Positions 53,568 to 64,000 of a stretch of 64,000 bases of DNA are shown one piece after another (position 1 is the stretch's first letter; each line of letters opens with the position of its first letter). This DNA is from Stutzerimonas nosocomialis (lineage in GTDB: Bacteria; Pseudomonadota; Gammaproteobacteria; Pseudomonadales; Pseudomonadaceae), in the NCBI RefSeq assembly GCF_005876855.1, contig NZ_QLAE01000001.1, positions 62,001 through 126,000 on the forward strand, written 5' to 3'. The notes under the pieces are model-generated. The model was not told the origin of the DNA and did not search any database. It was given only the letters and a program-made list of their open reading frames with translations. The position numbers and the translations under genes were made by a program.

Positions 53568-54599
53568 TCAGGGGCGGGCGCGCAGCCAGAGACGGAACAG
53601 CGGCTCGGCGAGGAACATCACCAGGAACAGCCGCAGCACCTGCAGCGCGGTGACCAGCGCCACCGACAGTTGCAGCGCCTCGGCGGTCAGGCACAGCTCG
53701 GTGATGCCGCCGGGCATCATGCCCAGCATCAGCGAGGTCTGATTCAGCGTCGCCAGCCAGCCCAGCCCTTCGGCCATCCCCGCGGCGGCGAGCATCGCCA
53801 GCAGGGTGAACACCAGCACCCGCATCAGAAAACCCGGCGCGCTGCGGAAGAACGGTCGGTCGAAGTGGCAGCCCAGCGAGCAGCCGATCAGCCACTGGCC
53901 GAACTTCCCGGCTTCAGGCGGCAGGCCGACATGCAGGTCGAAGGCGACCGCCGCGATCGCGCAGGCCGTCAGCGGGCCGAGCATCCAGGGATTGGGCTGG
54001 CCCAGGCGCTTCCACAGCAGCGCCAGCAGGGCGCCGGCCGGCATCAGCAAGGCCAGCCAGGGCCAGCTGACGGGATAGGGCGCGGGCGGCTCCACCGGCG
54101 GCAGGCTCCAGGTGAACAGCGCCGGCACCACCAGCACCACCAGCAGCAGGCGCAAGCTGTGCGAGGCGGCCACCCGTGCCGGCTGCGCATCGTGGCGCGC
54201 GGCCAGGTTGACCATTTCGCTGGCGCCCCCCGGCATGCTGGAGAAGAACGCGGTGGCGCGATCGACGCCACCGCGCATCAGGACGAGGATGCCGATCAGG
54301 CCGAGCAGCAGCGTCCCGACGGCACCGGCGAAAATCACCCCGAAGTGGCTCAGGACCTGCTCCATCACCTCGCTGGTGAAGTGCAGGCCGATGGCGCTGG
54401 CGATGATCCATTGCCCGACCTGGCGGCCATGGGGGACCTCGTCGACCAGCCAGCCGCTGCAGCGGATCGCGATGACCGCCAGCAGCGAGCCGACCATCCA
54501 GGGCAGCGGCCAGCCGGCGAGGCTCGCCAGCCAGCCGCCAACGGCGCCGATCAGCGGAGTCGCCCACCAGCTGGGCAGTCGACCCCGCATGTCAGGCAT
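53568..54599 (-). CDS. AbrB-family membrane protein
   Basis: A 343-residue membrane protein made of two internal AbrB repeats, visible as PLPWMVGSLLAVIA / NPWMLGPLTACAIA and MPGGASEMVNLA / MPGGITELCLTA. About ten transmembrane helices. The family, once called 'ammonia monooxygenase', is of unknown transport function. It overlaps tctA by 8 bp, so it belongs to the tctCBA operon and may move a related small molecule. Confidence 0.88.
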   Translation of the reverse strand: MPDMRGRLPSWWATPLIGAVGGWLASLAGWPLPWMVGSLLAVIAIRCSGWLVDEVPHGRQVGQWIIASAIGLHFTSEVMEQVLSHFGVIFAGAVGTLLLGLIGILVLMRGGVDRATAFFSSMPGGASEMVNLAARHDAQPARVAASHSLRLLLVVLVVPALFTWSLPPVEPPAPYPVSWPWLALLMPAGALLALLWKRLGQPNPWMLGPLTACAIAAVAFDLHVGLPPEAGKFGQWLIGCSLGCHFDRPFFRSAPGFLMRVLVFTLLAMLAAAGMAEGLGWLATLNQTSLMLGMMPGGITELCLTAEALQLSVALVTALQVLRLFLVMFLAEPLFRLWLRARP

Positions 54600-56103
54600 T
54601 GGCCTGTGCGGCCGCGCGGCGACGCTTGAGCGTCCAGCGAATGCCGGGCATCGCCAGCATGAAGATCGCCAGCGCCCAGAGGGTCAGGGTGATCGGGCTG
54701 CCCCAGAGAATGCCCAGCTCGCCGTTGGAGATCGACAGGGCGCGGCGCAGGTTGTCTTCCATCATCTCGCCGAGCACGAAGCCCAGGATCAGCGAGGACA
54801 GCGGGAAGTCGAGCTTGCGCAGCAGGTAGCCGAACACCCCGAGGCCGATCATCAGCACCAGGTCGAAGGTGGTGCTGTGCACCGAGTAGACGCCGACCAG
54901 GCTGATCGCGGTGATCACCGGCACCAGCACCCAGTTCGGCACGCTGAGCATGCGCGAGAACAGGCCCACCAGCGGGATGTTCATCACCAGCAGGATCACG
55001 TTGCCGATGAACAGCGAGGCGATCAGGCCCCAGACCACGTCGGGCTGCTGTTCGAACAGCAGCGGGCCGGGGGTGATGTTGTAGAGCGTCAGCGCGCCGA
55101 TCATCACCGCGGTGGTGCCGGAGCCGGGAACGCCCAGGGTCAGCATCGGGATCAGCGAGCCGCATGCCGAGGCGTTGTTCGCCGCTTCCGGCGCGGCCAG
55201 GCCGCGCAGGTCGCCGTCGCCGAAGCGGCCCTTGTCGCCGGCCATGCGCTTCTCGGTCATGTAGGTCATGGCGCTGGCGATGGTCGCGCCGGCGCCGGGC
55301 AGGGTGCCGATCACGAAGCCCGCCGTGGCGCTGCGGATCATGGTCCAGAAGGTCAGGCCGAACTCCTTGAGGTTGAACAGCATGCGCCCGCTGGCCTTGA
55401 CCACCTGCTGGCCGCTGTGGGTCTTTTCCAGCATCAGCAGGATCTCGCTGACGCTGAAGAAGCCGATCACCACGATGACGAACTGGATGCCGTCGGACAG
55501 GCTCACGCTGTCGAAGGTGAAGCGGTAGACGCCGGTGGTCGAATCCACGCCGACCGTGGCCAGCGCCAGGCCGATCAGGGCCGACATCAGGGTCTTCACC
55601 GGTTTGTCGCCCACCATCCCGCCGAGGCAGGCGATGGCGAAGATCATCAGCACGAAGTATTCGGCCGGACCGAAGGCCACCGCCCATTTCGCCAGCAGCG
55701 GGGCGAACAGCACCACGCCGCAGGTGGCGATGATGCTGCCGATGAAGGAGCTGACCGCCGACAGCGACAGGGCGATGCCTGCCTTGCCCTGGCGGGCCAG
55801 CGGGTAGCCGTCGAGGGTGGTCATCACCGCGGCGGCATCGCCCGGGACGTTGAGCAGGATCGCCGAGATGCGGCCGCCGTACTCGCAGCCCAGGTACACC
55901 GCGGCGAGGAGGATCAGCGCGGTTTCCGGCGGCAGGCCGAGGGCGAAGGCCAGCGGCAGCAGCAGCGCCACGCCGTTGATCGGGCCGAGGCCGGGCAGCA
56001 GGCCCACGACGGTGCCGACGAATGCGCCGAACAGCGCCACCAGCAGGTTGGTCGGCCGGGTGGCGACGTCAAATCCCTGCATCAGGAAATTCAGGGTTTC
56101 CAT
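54592..56103 (-). CDS. tctA: Tripartite tricarboxylate transporter large permease TctA
   Basis: A 503-residue TctA with about 12 membrane helices. Signature regions are VGLLPGLGPINGVALLLPLA (the family's first conserved loop), GCEYGGRISAILLNVPGDAA, AGFVIGTLPGAGATIAS and LTLGVPGSGTTAVM. It is the main transport subunit for citrate/tricarballylate-type acids, driven by the ion gradient. The ATG at 56103 lies 1 bp after the tctB stop and fits the family N-terminus. Confidence 0.95.
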   Translation of the reverse strand: METLNFLMQGFDVATRPTNLLVALFGAFVGTVVGLLPGLGPINGVALLLPLAFALGLPPETALILLAAVYLGCEYGGRISAILLNVPGDAAAVMTTLDGYPLARQGKAGIALSLSAVSSFIGSIIATCGVVLFAPLLAKWAVAFGPAEYFVLMIFAIACLGGMVGDKPVKTLMSALIGLALATVGVDSTTGVYRFTFDSVSLSDGIQFVIVVIGFFSVSEILLMLEKTHSGQQVVKASGRMLFNLKEFGLTFWTMIRSATAGFVIGTLPGAGATIASAMTYMTEKRMAGDKGRFGDGDLRGLAAPEAANNASACGSLIPMLTLGVPGSGTTAVMIGALTLYNITPGPLLFEQQPDVVWGLIASLFIGNVILLVMNIPLVGLFSRMLSVPNWVLVPVITAISLVGVYSVHSTTFDLVLMIGLGVFGYLLRKLDFPLSSLILGFVLGEMMEDNLRRALSISNGELGILWGSPITLTLWALAIFMLAMPGIRWTLKRRRAAAQANA

Positions 56104-56104
56104 A

Positions 56105-56548
56105 TCAGCTCTCCAGGAAGCGCAGCACGCCGAGCGGCAGCGGCACGTCCAGCGCATAGTCGAACAAGGCGTACAGCAGCACGCCGAGCAGTACGCCGCT
56201 CAGAGCGCAAGCCCAGAGCCGGCCGTTGAACAGCAGGCCGATGCAGAAACCGGCCAGCGCGGTGCTGACGATGAAGCCCAGGGGCTCGAACAGCAGGGCG
56301 TAGGCAAGCAGTGCGGCGATGCAGAGGCCCACGCGGCGTGCCATCGCCCAGTCGAAGGCGGGCGTCGCTTCGCCCTTGGGCTTGAGCAGCAGCCAGAGCG
56401 AGCCGCAGGCCATGAGGATGATCAGCAGCAGCGGATAAGCGCGCGGGCCCACCGGGTCATAGGCGAAGGGCGCCTGGAATCCCCAGGCGATCAGCCCCAG
56501 CCCGACACAGGCCAGCAGCCACAGCGCGGCGAAGACTCTTACGTACAT
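56105..56548 (-). CDS. tctB: Tripartite tricarboxylate transporter small permease TctB
   Basis: A 147-residue protein with four predicted transmembrane helices, the TctB subunit. FAYDPVGPRAYPLLLIILMA matches the family's G-P-R-xx-P motif. It precedes tctA by one base and follows tctC after a gap with a strong hairpin. Confidence 0.9.
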   Translation of the reverse strand: MYVRVFAALWLLACVGLGLIAWGFQAPFAYDPVGPRAYPLLLIILMACGSLWLLLKPKGEATPAFDWAMARRVGLCIAALLAYALLFEPLGFIVSTALAGFCIGLLFNGRLWACALSGVLLGVLLYALFDYALDVPLPLGVLRFLES

Positions 56549-56607
56549 GAAGGGGTACCTCGGAGGGCGGAACAGGGCCCTGTCCCTGGGAAAGGGCGCA
56601 CGGTCGA

Positions 56608-56632
56608 GGCCCCTCGCAGGCCGCGAGGGGCC
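56608..56632 (-). terminator. Intra-operon hairpin between tctC and tctB
   Basis: A perfect 10-bp stem (GGCCCCTCGC / GCGAGGGGCC) with a 5-nt loop, 6 bp after the tctC stop on the minus strand. There is no T-tract. Such hairpins stabilise or partially end transcripts so that the receptor is made in excess over the permease. Confidence 0.7.
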
Positions 56633-56638
56633 GTCCGG

Positions 56639-57613
56639 TTACTTGACGAGGCCGAATTCGCCGGCCAGCGCCTTGTACTGCTCGACCTGTTTCTTGACGA
56701 ACGCGTCGAGCTCTTCGCCGGTCATCGAGAGCGGGAACAGGTCGCGCTGTTCGCGCAGGGTGGCGAAATCCTCGTCGGCGAGCAGGGTGTCGAACTGGGT
56801 CTTCCACCAGTTGAAGTCCTCGTCGCTCACCTCAGGCCCCATGTAGAAGCCGCGGATCACCGGCCAGGTGATGTCGAAGCCCTGCTCCTTGGCGGTGGGG
56901 ATGCCGGCGAGCTTGCCTGGCAGGCGCTCGTCCGAGAGGACGGCGAGGATGCGCACCTTGCCGGCGTCCAGTTGCGGGGTCACTTCGCCCAGGCCGCTGC
57001 TGGTCACCTGAACGTGGCCACCGAGCATGGCGGTGAGGGTTTCGCCGCCGCCTTCGAAGGCGACGTAGCGCAGCTTCTGCGGATCGACGCCGGCGGCGCG
57101 GGCGATCAGCGCGGTCTGCATCCAGTCCTGGCCGCCGATGGTGGCGCCGGCGCCGAAGACGACGCTGCCCGGGTCTTTCTTGACCGCCGCGATCAGGTCG
57201 TCGAGGTCCTGGTAGGGCGAGTCGGCTCGAACCGAGATGGCGCCGTAGTCGGTGCCGACCGCGGCCAGCCAGCGCACGGCGGTTTCGTCGTAGCGGCCGA
57301 ACTTGCCCTGGGCCAGGTTCAGCAGCGAGCCGCTGGAGAAGGCCACCACGGTGCCTGGTTCACCGGCGCGCTGGGCGACCACCGAGTTGTACGCGACCGC
57401 GCCGACGCCGCCGGGCATGTAGGTCACGCGCATCGGCGACTTGAGCAGGCCGGCGTCCTTGAGGCCGCTCTGGGCGAGCTTGCAGGTCAGGTCGAAACCG
57501 CCGCCGGGCTTGGCCGGGGCGATGCATTCGGGGCGTTTGGGTTCGGCCATCAACTGGCTGGAAAGCAGCAGGCACGAGCTGAGCAGGGCGAAACGGCTGA
57601 GAGCGGTCTTCAT
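56639..57613 (-). CDS. tctC: Tricarboxylate-binding receptor TctC
   Basis: A 324-residue periplasmic receptor of the Bug/TctC family. Signal peptide (MKTALSRFALLSSCLLLSSQ, cleavage near MA-EP). Conserved features: CIAPAKPGGGFDLTCKL, the MRVTYMPGGVGAVAYNSVV loop, and the ligand-binding region GATIGGQDWMQTALI. GGAG lies 8 nt before the ATG. It starts the tctCBA operon and is divergent from tctDE, the usual arrangement for TctD/TctE control. Confidence 0.94.
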   Translation of the reverse strand: MKTALSRFALLSSCLLLSSQLMAEPKRPECIAPAKPGGGFDLTCKLAQSGLKDAGLLKSPMRVTYMPGGVGAVAYNSVVAQRAGEPGTVVAFSSGSLLNLAQGKFGRYDETAVRWLAAVGTDYGAISVRADSPYQDLDDLIAAVKKDPGSVVFGAGATIGGQDWMQTALIARAAGVDPQKLRYVAFEGGGETLTAMLGGHVQVTSSGLGEVTPQLDAGKVRILAVLSDERLPGKLAGIPTAKEQGFDITWPVIRGFYMGPEVSDEDFNWWKTQFDTLLADEDFATLREQRDLFPLSMTGEELDAFVKKQVEQYKALAGEFGLVK

Positions 57614-57706
57614 CGAGGATCTCCGTTGGAGTGTTGTTTTGGTTCAAGCGGTACGAGGTGGTGGCGAACTTGGGCGGCCACGCACCATGCGAAGGGCGCG
57701 GCGACG

Positions 57707-57829
57707 TTAGGTCGACGCACCGGACAGGGCCGGTTGCGCGCTGGCGCAGGGGGCGGAATGCGGGGCACCGGGCGGAGCGGTTCGCTCGACGGCAGGGTGC
57801 GGGCAGGACGTTCTGACGGCAGTCAGCAT
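57707..57829 (-). CDS. Putative 40-aa leader ORF upstream of tctC
   Basis: A short frame of 40 codons ending in TAA (MLTAVRTSCPHPAVER onward, Pro/Ala/Ser-rich). GGAG lies 8 nt before its ATG, and an AANAANAA motif lies just before that. Its stop is 93 bp from the tctC start. It has no membrane segment. It may be a translated leader that couples catabolite repression to tctC, or chance coding in GC-rich DNA with a real ribosome-binding site. Confidence 0.4.
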   Translation of the reverse strand: MLTAVRTSCPHPAVERTAPPGAPHSAPCASAQPALSGAST

Positions 57830-57837
57830 GGGTGTTT

Positions 57838-57853
57838 CTCCAGTCTTGTTTTT
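57838..57853 (-). promoter_or_regulatory. Hfq/Crc-type CA motif with RBS (tctC leader)
   Basis: On the minus strand AAAAACAA (57846-57853) is a perfect AANAANAA match, 4 nt before GGAG (57838-57841) of the leader ORF. This placement matches known Hfq/Crc repression sites, where bound Hfq covers the ribosome-binding site. Confidence 0.5.
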
Positions 57854-57917
57854 CTTTTAGCGGCAGCGGGCTGCCGTGGCGGATGGATCGAGCCATCCGT
57901 TCCGGATCCTAGACAGT

Positions 57918-57937
57918 CAAGCTTTCGCCAAGCTTTC
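57918..57937. promoter_or_regulatory. Candidate TctD-binding direct repeat
   Basis: CAAGCTTTC occurs twice in the same orientation with exactly 11-bp period (57918-57926 and 57929-57937). Tandem half-sites at 11-bp spacing are typical of OmpR/PhoB-family regulators, and tctD, an OmpR-family regulator, starts 83 bp away. It sits between the divergent tctC and tctD genes, a suitable place to act on both. Confidence 0.55.
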
Positions 57938-58020
57938 AGTTACAAAACTGCCGGGCAGCGGACCGGCGGTAGCCCCTTGCAGTACACTGCGCCTCCCTAT
58001 TCGCGCGGCCAGGAGGTTCC

Positions 58021-58692
58021 ATGCGGATTCTGCTCGTCGAGGATCATCCCCAGCTGGCCGACAGCGTCTCCCAGGCGCTGCGCGGTGCCGGCTGGACGGT
58101 GGACCTGCTGCACGACGGCGTTGCCGCCGACCTGGCGCTGGCCAGCGAGGAGTATGCGCTGGCGATCCTCGACGTCGGGCTGCCGCGGCTGGACGGTTTC
58201 GAGGTGCTGGCGCGCCTGCGCGAGCGCGGCAAGACGCTGCCGGTGCTGATGCTGACGGCCCGCAGCGAAGTGAAGGATCGCGTGCATGGCCTGAACCTCG
58301 GCGCCGACGATTACCTGGCCAAGCCGTTCGAGCTGTCCGAACTGGAGGCGCGGGTCAAGGCGCTGCTGCGCCGCAGCGTGCTGGGGGGCGAGCAGCTGCA
58401 GCGCTGCGGCGGGCTGGTCTATGACCTCGGCACCCGCCGTTTCAGCCTCGACGAGGATCCCATGAGCCTTACCTCCCGCGAGCAGTCGGTGCTCGAGGCG
58501 CTGATCGCCCGGCCCGGGCGGGTCATGAGCAAGGATCAGCTGGCCGCCCAGGTCTTCGGCCTCGACCAGGAGGCCAGCCCCGACGCCATCGAAATCTACA
58601 TCCACCGGCTGCGCAAGAAGCTCGAAGGCAGCCAGGTGCGGATCGTCACCTTCCGCGGCCTGGGTTATCTGCTGGAGCCCATGGATGGCTGA
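58021..58692 (+). CDS. tctD: Response regulator TctD (OmpR family)
   Basis: A 223-residue regulator. The receiver domain has acidic residues EDH near 7-9, phospho-acceptor Asp 51 in AILDVGLPRLDG, the LTAR switch and KPF Lys. A winged-helix DNA-binding domain (about 125-220) ends in IHRLRKKLEGSQVRIVTFRG and LGYLLEPMD. It should activate tctCBA in response to tricarboxylates. It overlaps tctE by 8 bp. The start follows AGGAGG at 5-nt spacing. Confidence 0.94.
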   Translation: MRILLVEDHPQLADSVSQALRGAGWTVDLLHDGVAADLALASEEYALAILDVGLPRLDGFEVLARLRERGKTLPVLMLTARSEVKDRVHGLNLGADDYLAKPFELSELEARVKALLRRSVLGGEQLQRCGGLVYDLGTRRFSLDEDPMSLTSREQSVLEALIARPGRVMSKDQLAAQVFGLDQEASPDAIEIYIHRLRKKLEGSQVRIVTFRGLGYLLEPMDG

Positions 58693-60082
58693 AGCCCGCA
58701 GCCTGCGCTGGAGCCTGCTGCGCCGTCTGGCGGTTCTGCTCGCGCTGCTGCTGCTGTTCAGTGGCTGGAGCGCCTACTGGAACGGCCGCGCCGCGGCCGA
58801 TACCGCCTATGACCGTACGCTGCTGGCCTCGGCCCGGGCCATCGCCGAGGGGCTTGGCACCACCAGCAGCGGCCGGCTCAGCGCCAACGTGCCCTACGTG
58901 GCGCTCGACACCTTCGCCTACGACCTCGCCGGGCGCATCTATTACCAGGTGCTGGACGACGCAGGGGAGCTGGTCTCGGGCTACGACGACCTGCCGGCGC
59001 CGCCCGCGGACACGCCGCGCACCGATGACTATCCCGCGCTGGCGCGCTTCTACGACGGCACCTACCGTGGGCACGGGGTGCGCGTGGTGAGCCTGTTGCA
59101 GCCGCTGAGCGAGCCGGAGCTGCAAGGCATCGTCGAGATTCGTGTCGCCGAAACCCAGGGCGCCCGCGAACGGATGGCGCGCAGCCTGCTGACCGACACC
59201 CTCTGGCGCGTCGGCGTGCTGGCGGTGGCGGCGCTGGTGCTGGTGTGGCTGGCGGTCGGCGCGGCGTTGCGTCCGCTGGGCAAGATCAGCGAGGCGGTGG
59301 AAGAGCGCCAGCCCGACGACCTGCGTCCGCTGCGCCTGGTCAGGGTGCAGCGCGAACTCAAGCCGCTGGTGGTCGCGATCAACCACTTCACCGAGCGCCT
59401 GCGTGGCCAGTTCGAACGCCAGGCGCAGTTCATCGCCGATGCGTCCCACGAGCTGCGCACGCCGCTGGCGGCGCTCAAGGCACGCATCGAGCTGGGGTTG
59501 CGCCAGCAGGAACCGGCGGCCTGGCGCGAAACCCTGGAAGACGCGGCGCAGAACACCGACCGGCTGACCCACCTGGCCAACCAGCTGCTGTCGCTGGCGC
59601 GCATCGAAAGCGGTGCCCAGGCGGTCGCCGAGGGCGGGGCGCAGCGCCTGGACCTCAGCCAGCTGGCCCGCGAGCTGGGGCTGGCGATGGCGGCGCTGGC
59701 GCACAAGCGCGGCGTCGCCCTGGCGCTGGAGGCCGAGCGGCCGGTGTGGGTACTGGGCGAGCCGACCTTGCTCAACGAGCTGCTCAGCAACCTGCTGGAC
59801 AATGCCCTGGCGCATACGCCGCCCGGCGGCAACGTGGTGCTGAGGGTCCTCGAGCCCTGCGTGCTGGAGGTGGAGGACGACGGCCCGGGCATTCCGCCCG
59901 ACGAGCGGGAAAAGGTCTTCGCACGCTTCTATCGTCGTCGTGCCGAGGGCATGGGGGCCGGCCTCGGGCTGGCCATCGTCGGCGAGATCTGCCGCGCCCA
60001 CCGGGCCGGAATCCATCTGGACCAGGGCGGGCTCGGCGGGCTTCGGGTGCGGGTGGAGTTCCCCGACGGCGGCCCGGCCTGA
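58685..60082 (+). CDS. tctE: Sensor histidine kinase TctE
   Basis: A 465-residue membrane kinase. TM1 is at about 14-32 and TM2 at about 175-196, with a periplasmic sensor domain of 140 residues between (2CSK_N type, YVALDTFAYDLAGRIYYQVL). The HisKA phospho-acceptor is His 255 in ADASHELRTPL. HATPase motifs are NLLDNALAHTPPGG, DDGPGIPPDE and GAGLGLAIVGEI. The sensor probably binds citrate-like ligands directly or via TctC. Confidence 0.94.
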   Translation: MAEARSLRWSLLRRLAVLLALLLLFSGWSAYWNGRAAADTAYDRTLLASARAIAEGLGTTSSGRLSANVPYVALDTFAYDLAGRIYYQVLDDAGELVSGYDDLPAPPADTPRTDDYPALARFYDGTYRGHGVRVVSLLQPLSEPELQGIVEIRVAETQGARERMARSLLTDTLWRVGVLAVAALVLVWLAVGAALRPLGKISEAVEERQPDDLRPLRLVRVQRELKPLVVAINHFTERLRGQFERQAQFIADASHELRTPLAALKARIELGLRQQEPAAWRETLEDAAQNTDRLTHLANQLLSLARIESGAQAVAEGGAQRLDLSQLARELGLAMAALAHKRGVALALEAERPVWVLGEPTLLNELLSNLLDNALAHTPPGGNVVLRVLEPCVLEVEDDGPGIPPDEREKVFARFYRRRAEGMGAGLGLAIVGEICRAHRAGIHLDQGGLGGLRVRVEFPDGGPA

Positions 60083-60216
60083 CGGCGCCGCTCGCCGAAT
60101 TCGCAACGCTGCACGGCTGTGACGTGTCCGCTCACGGCTTTTCATTCGTGCAGCCGTCCCGGACCGGTTAAACTCCGCCTTCCGATCGAAACGGCCCAAA
60201 AGGTTCGGCCGGAATC

Positions 60217-60235
60217 AACAACAACTCAAAAGGAG
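60217..60235 (+). promoter_or_regulatory. Hfq/Crc-type A-rich motif and RBS of the TAXI receptor gene
   Basis: AACAACAA at 60217-60224 is a perfect AANAANAA motif. AAAGGAG at 60229-60235 follows, 7 nt before the ATG. Same layout as at dctP. Confidence 0.6.
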
Positions 60236-60242
60236 ATCTCCC

Positions 60243-61208
60243 ATGAAAGGCAAATCCTTCGCATGGGTCCTGTCTGCGGCATTGGCGGGTACCACCCTGA
60301 CTGGCGTAGCACAGGCCGAGAGCAAGTTCGTCACCATCGGCACCGGCGGTCAGACCGGCGTTTACTACGTGGCCGGCCAGTCGATCTGCCGTTTCGTCAA
60401 CCGTAACGCCGAGAACGTCAAGTGCAACGCCCCGGCCAGCGGCGGCGGCGTGGCCAACGTCAACGGCCTGCGCAGTGGCGAATTCAACTTCGGCATCATG
60501 CAGTCCGACCACCAGTACAAGGCGATGGAAGGTGTCGAGCCCTTCAAGAACGAAGGCAAGATGGAAGACATCCGCGCCGTGTTCTCCTTGCAGAGTGAAG
60601 TGTTCACCGTGCTGGCGCGTCGTGACGCCAACATCAAGGGCCTGGACGACCTCAAGGGCAAGCGCGTGAACATCGGCAACCCGGGTTCCGGTCAGCGCGA
60701 CACCCTGGAAGAGATCATGCAGGTCAAGGGCTGGAACCGTTCGGTGTTCTCCCTGGCTTCCGAGCTCAAGCCGGCCGAGCAGGCCAGCGCCCTGGGCGAC
60801 AACAACATCGACGCCATGACCTACTTCGTCGGTCATCCGAACGGCGCGATCCAGGAAGCGACCACCACCGTCGACGCGGTACTGGTACCGATCACCGGGC
60901 CGGAAATCGACAAGCTGCTGTCCGAGAAGAGCTACTACACCAAGGCCGACATCCCGGGCGGCCTGTACAAGGGCAACGACGCCGCCACCCCGTCGATCGG
61001 CGGCAAGGCCGTGCTGTCGACCACCACCGGTACCGACGCCGAAACCGTCTACCAGCTGGTCAAGGCGGTGTTCGAGAACCTCGAGCGCTTCCAGCGCCTG
61101 CACCCGGCGTTCGCCGACCTCAAGGCCGAGGACATGATCAAGGTAGGTCTGTCCGCGCCGCTGCACGAAGGTGCCGAGCGTTACTACAAGGAACGTGGCT
61201 GGCTGTAA
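60243..61208 (+). CDS. TAXI-family TRAP solute receptor
   Basis: A 321-residue periplasmic receptor. Signal peptide (cleavage near AQA-ES) then FVTIGTGGQTGVYYVAGQSI, the TAXI hallmark (GTGGxTGxYY). A single domain of the expected length. TAXI receptors bind C4/C5 acids such as glutamate or 2-oxoglutarate and work with a fused DctQM permease, which follows here. AAAGGAG precedes the ATG. Confidence 0.94.
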   Translation: MKGKSFAWVLSAALAGTTLTGVAQAESKFVTIGTGGQTGVYYVAGQSICRFVNRNAENVKCNAPASGGGVANVNGLRSGEFNFGIMQSDHQYKAMEGVEPFKNEGKMEDIRAVFSLQSEVFTVLARRDANIKGLDDLKGKRVNIGNPGSGQRDTLEEIMQVKGWNRSVFSLASELKPAEQASALGDNNIDAMTYFVGHPNGAIQEATTTVDAVLVPITGPEIDKLLSEKSYYTKADIPGGLYKGNDAATPSIGGKAVLSTTTGTDAETVYQLVKAVFENLERFQRLHPAFADLKAEDMIKVGLSAPLHEGAERYYKERGWL

Positions 61209-61313
61209 GGACCTGAGCGGGCGTTCGCGCCGGCATCCGCTATCGTTGCCATAACCGCTGTGGCGACGTAGTGGGGCGCTCCCGTCCGCAACGCCCGATC
61301 TTGCTTCATTCTG

Positions 61314-61344
61314 AAAACCCGCGAGCCGGCAGGCCGCGGGTTTT
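61314..61344 (+). terminator. Terminator/attenuator between TAXI receptor and permease
   Basis: A perfect 10-bp stem (AAAACCCGCG / CGCGGGTTTT) with an 11-nt loop; the T-run is the 3' arm. It is 105 bp after the receptor stop and 36 bp before the permease start. It would let only part of transcription reach the permease gene. Confidence 0.75.
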
Positions 61345-61380
61345 GCCTTGCTCCGATTAGCCGAATGCAGGTCCCATTCC

Positions 61381-63933
<2,553 letters not shown>

Positions 63934-63953
63934 CCGGCGCATCCTCGCCTCGT

Positions 63954-63987
63954 GTATCCCGGCTGCGCGACGCCGCAGCCGGGATAC
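63954..63987 (+). terminator. Hairpin after the TAXI permease gene
   Basis: A perfect 14-bp stem (GTATCCCGGCTGCG / CGCAGCCGGGATAC) with a 6-nt loop, 20 bp after the stop. No T-tract follows on the plus strand within the window, so it may be a terminator of imperfect type or serve a convergent gene beyond the edge. Confidence 0.6.
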
Positions 63988-64000
63988 CGCTACCTTCCAG

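Larger units (their letters stand above)
57614..58020. other. tctC/tctD divergent control region
   Basis: A 407-bp intergenic region holding, from tctC toward tctD, a weak A-rich motif (CAAAACAA on the minus strand, 57634-57641), a 40-codon leader ORF (57707-57829), a perfect A-rich CA motif before it, hairpins GGATGG/CCATCC (57881-57898) and CGGCAG/CTGCCG (near 57861-57876), and a direct repeat at 57918-57937. Confidence 0.6.

Noticed and set aside
52006-53742. Plus-strand 578-codon frame across the SpmAB-like gene
   Set aside because: Out of frame with the clear membrane protein gene at 52301; the product is Arg/Pro/Gly-rich and unlike any family.

Overview
The window is a high-GC stretch of a Pseudomonas chromosome (Pseudomonadaceae). 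The evidence is the run yihA - cytochrome c4 - dsbA - nuclease/phosphatase - GGDEF - ampDh2 - DUF1330 - kinB - algB - DUF1328, which has the gene content and order of the P. aeruginosa PA5482-PA5492 region, together with a type VI secretion locus arranged like HSI-II. No tRNA, rRNA, insertion sequence, CRISPR array or replication origin was seen.

Region 1 (1-3.6 kb) holds the 3' part of a uracil-DNA glycosylase family gene and, convergent with it, a membrane-anchored di-haem RoxA-like cytochrome c followed by a catalase-family protein. Region 2 (3.7-34.5 kb, all minus strand) is a nearly complete H2-like T6SS. In transcription order it runs tssA, tssB, tssC, tssE, PAAR, tssF, tssG, clpV, a sigma54 activator (Sfa2-like), vgrG, a DUF4123 chaperone, a LysM/glycine-zipper effector, a two-helix membrane immunity protein, a very small lipoprotein, fha, tssJ, tssK, tssL, tssM, stp1, stk1, a second vgrG, a cell-wall-degrading GH19 effector and a periplasmic immunity candidate. 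No hcp is present. The two effector/immunity modules are compositionally distinct, and one carries a decayed extra immunity copy. Palindromic and repeated TTGCGCA elements lie upstream of tssA.

Region 3 (35-39.3 kb) is a mutarotase gene and a TRAP carboxylate transporter whose receptor gene is divergent from its permease genes. Region 4 (39.3-51.9 kb) is the conserved core block: OsmC, YihA GTPase, cytochrome c4, DsbA, a diguanylate cyclase, AmpDh2, the KinB/AlgB pair, a triple-BON protein, a PA2169-like protein, and small-protein genes behind a good -24/-12 (sigma54) promoter.

Region 5 (52.3-64 kb) is transport-dominated: an SpmAB-like membrane protein, an AbrB-family membrane protein, the tricarboxylate system tctCBA with its two-component system tctDE, and a TAXI-type TRAP system with a fused permease. 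Candidate Hfq/Crc A-rich motifs precede the solute-receptor genes. A 40-codon leader ORF and an 11-bp-period direct repeat, a plausible TctD site, lie in the tctC/tctD intergenic region. Hairpins separate two receptor genes from their permease genes, as expected where the receptor is made in excess.
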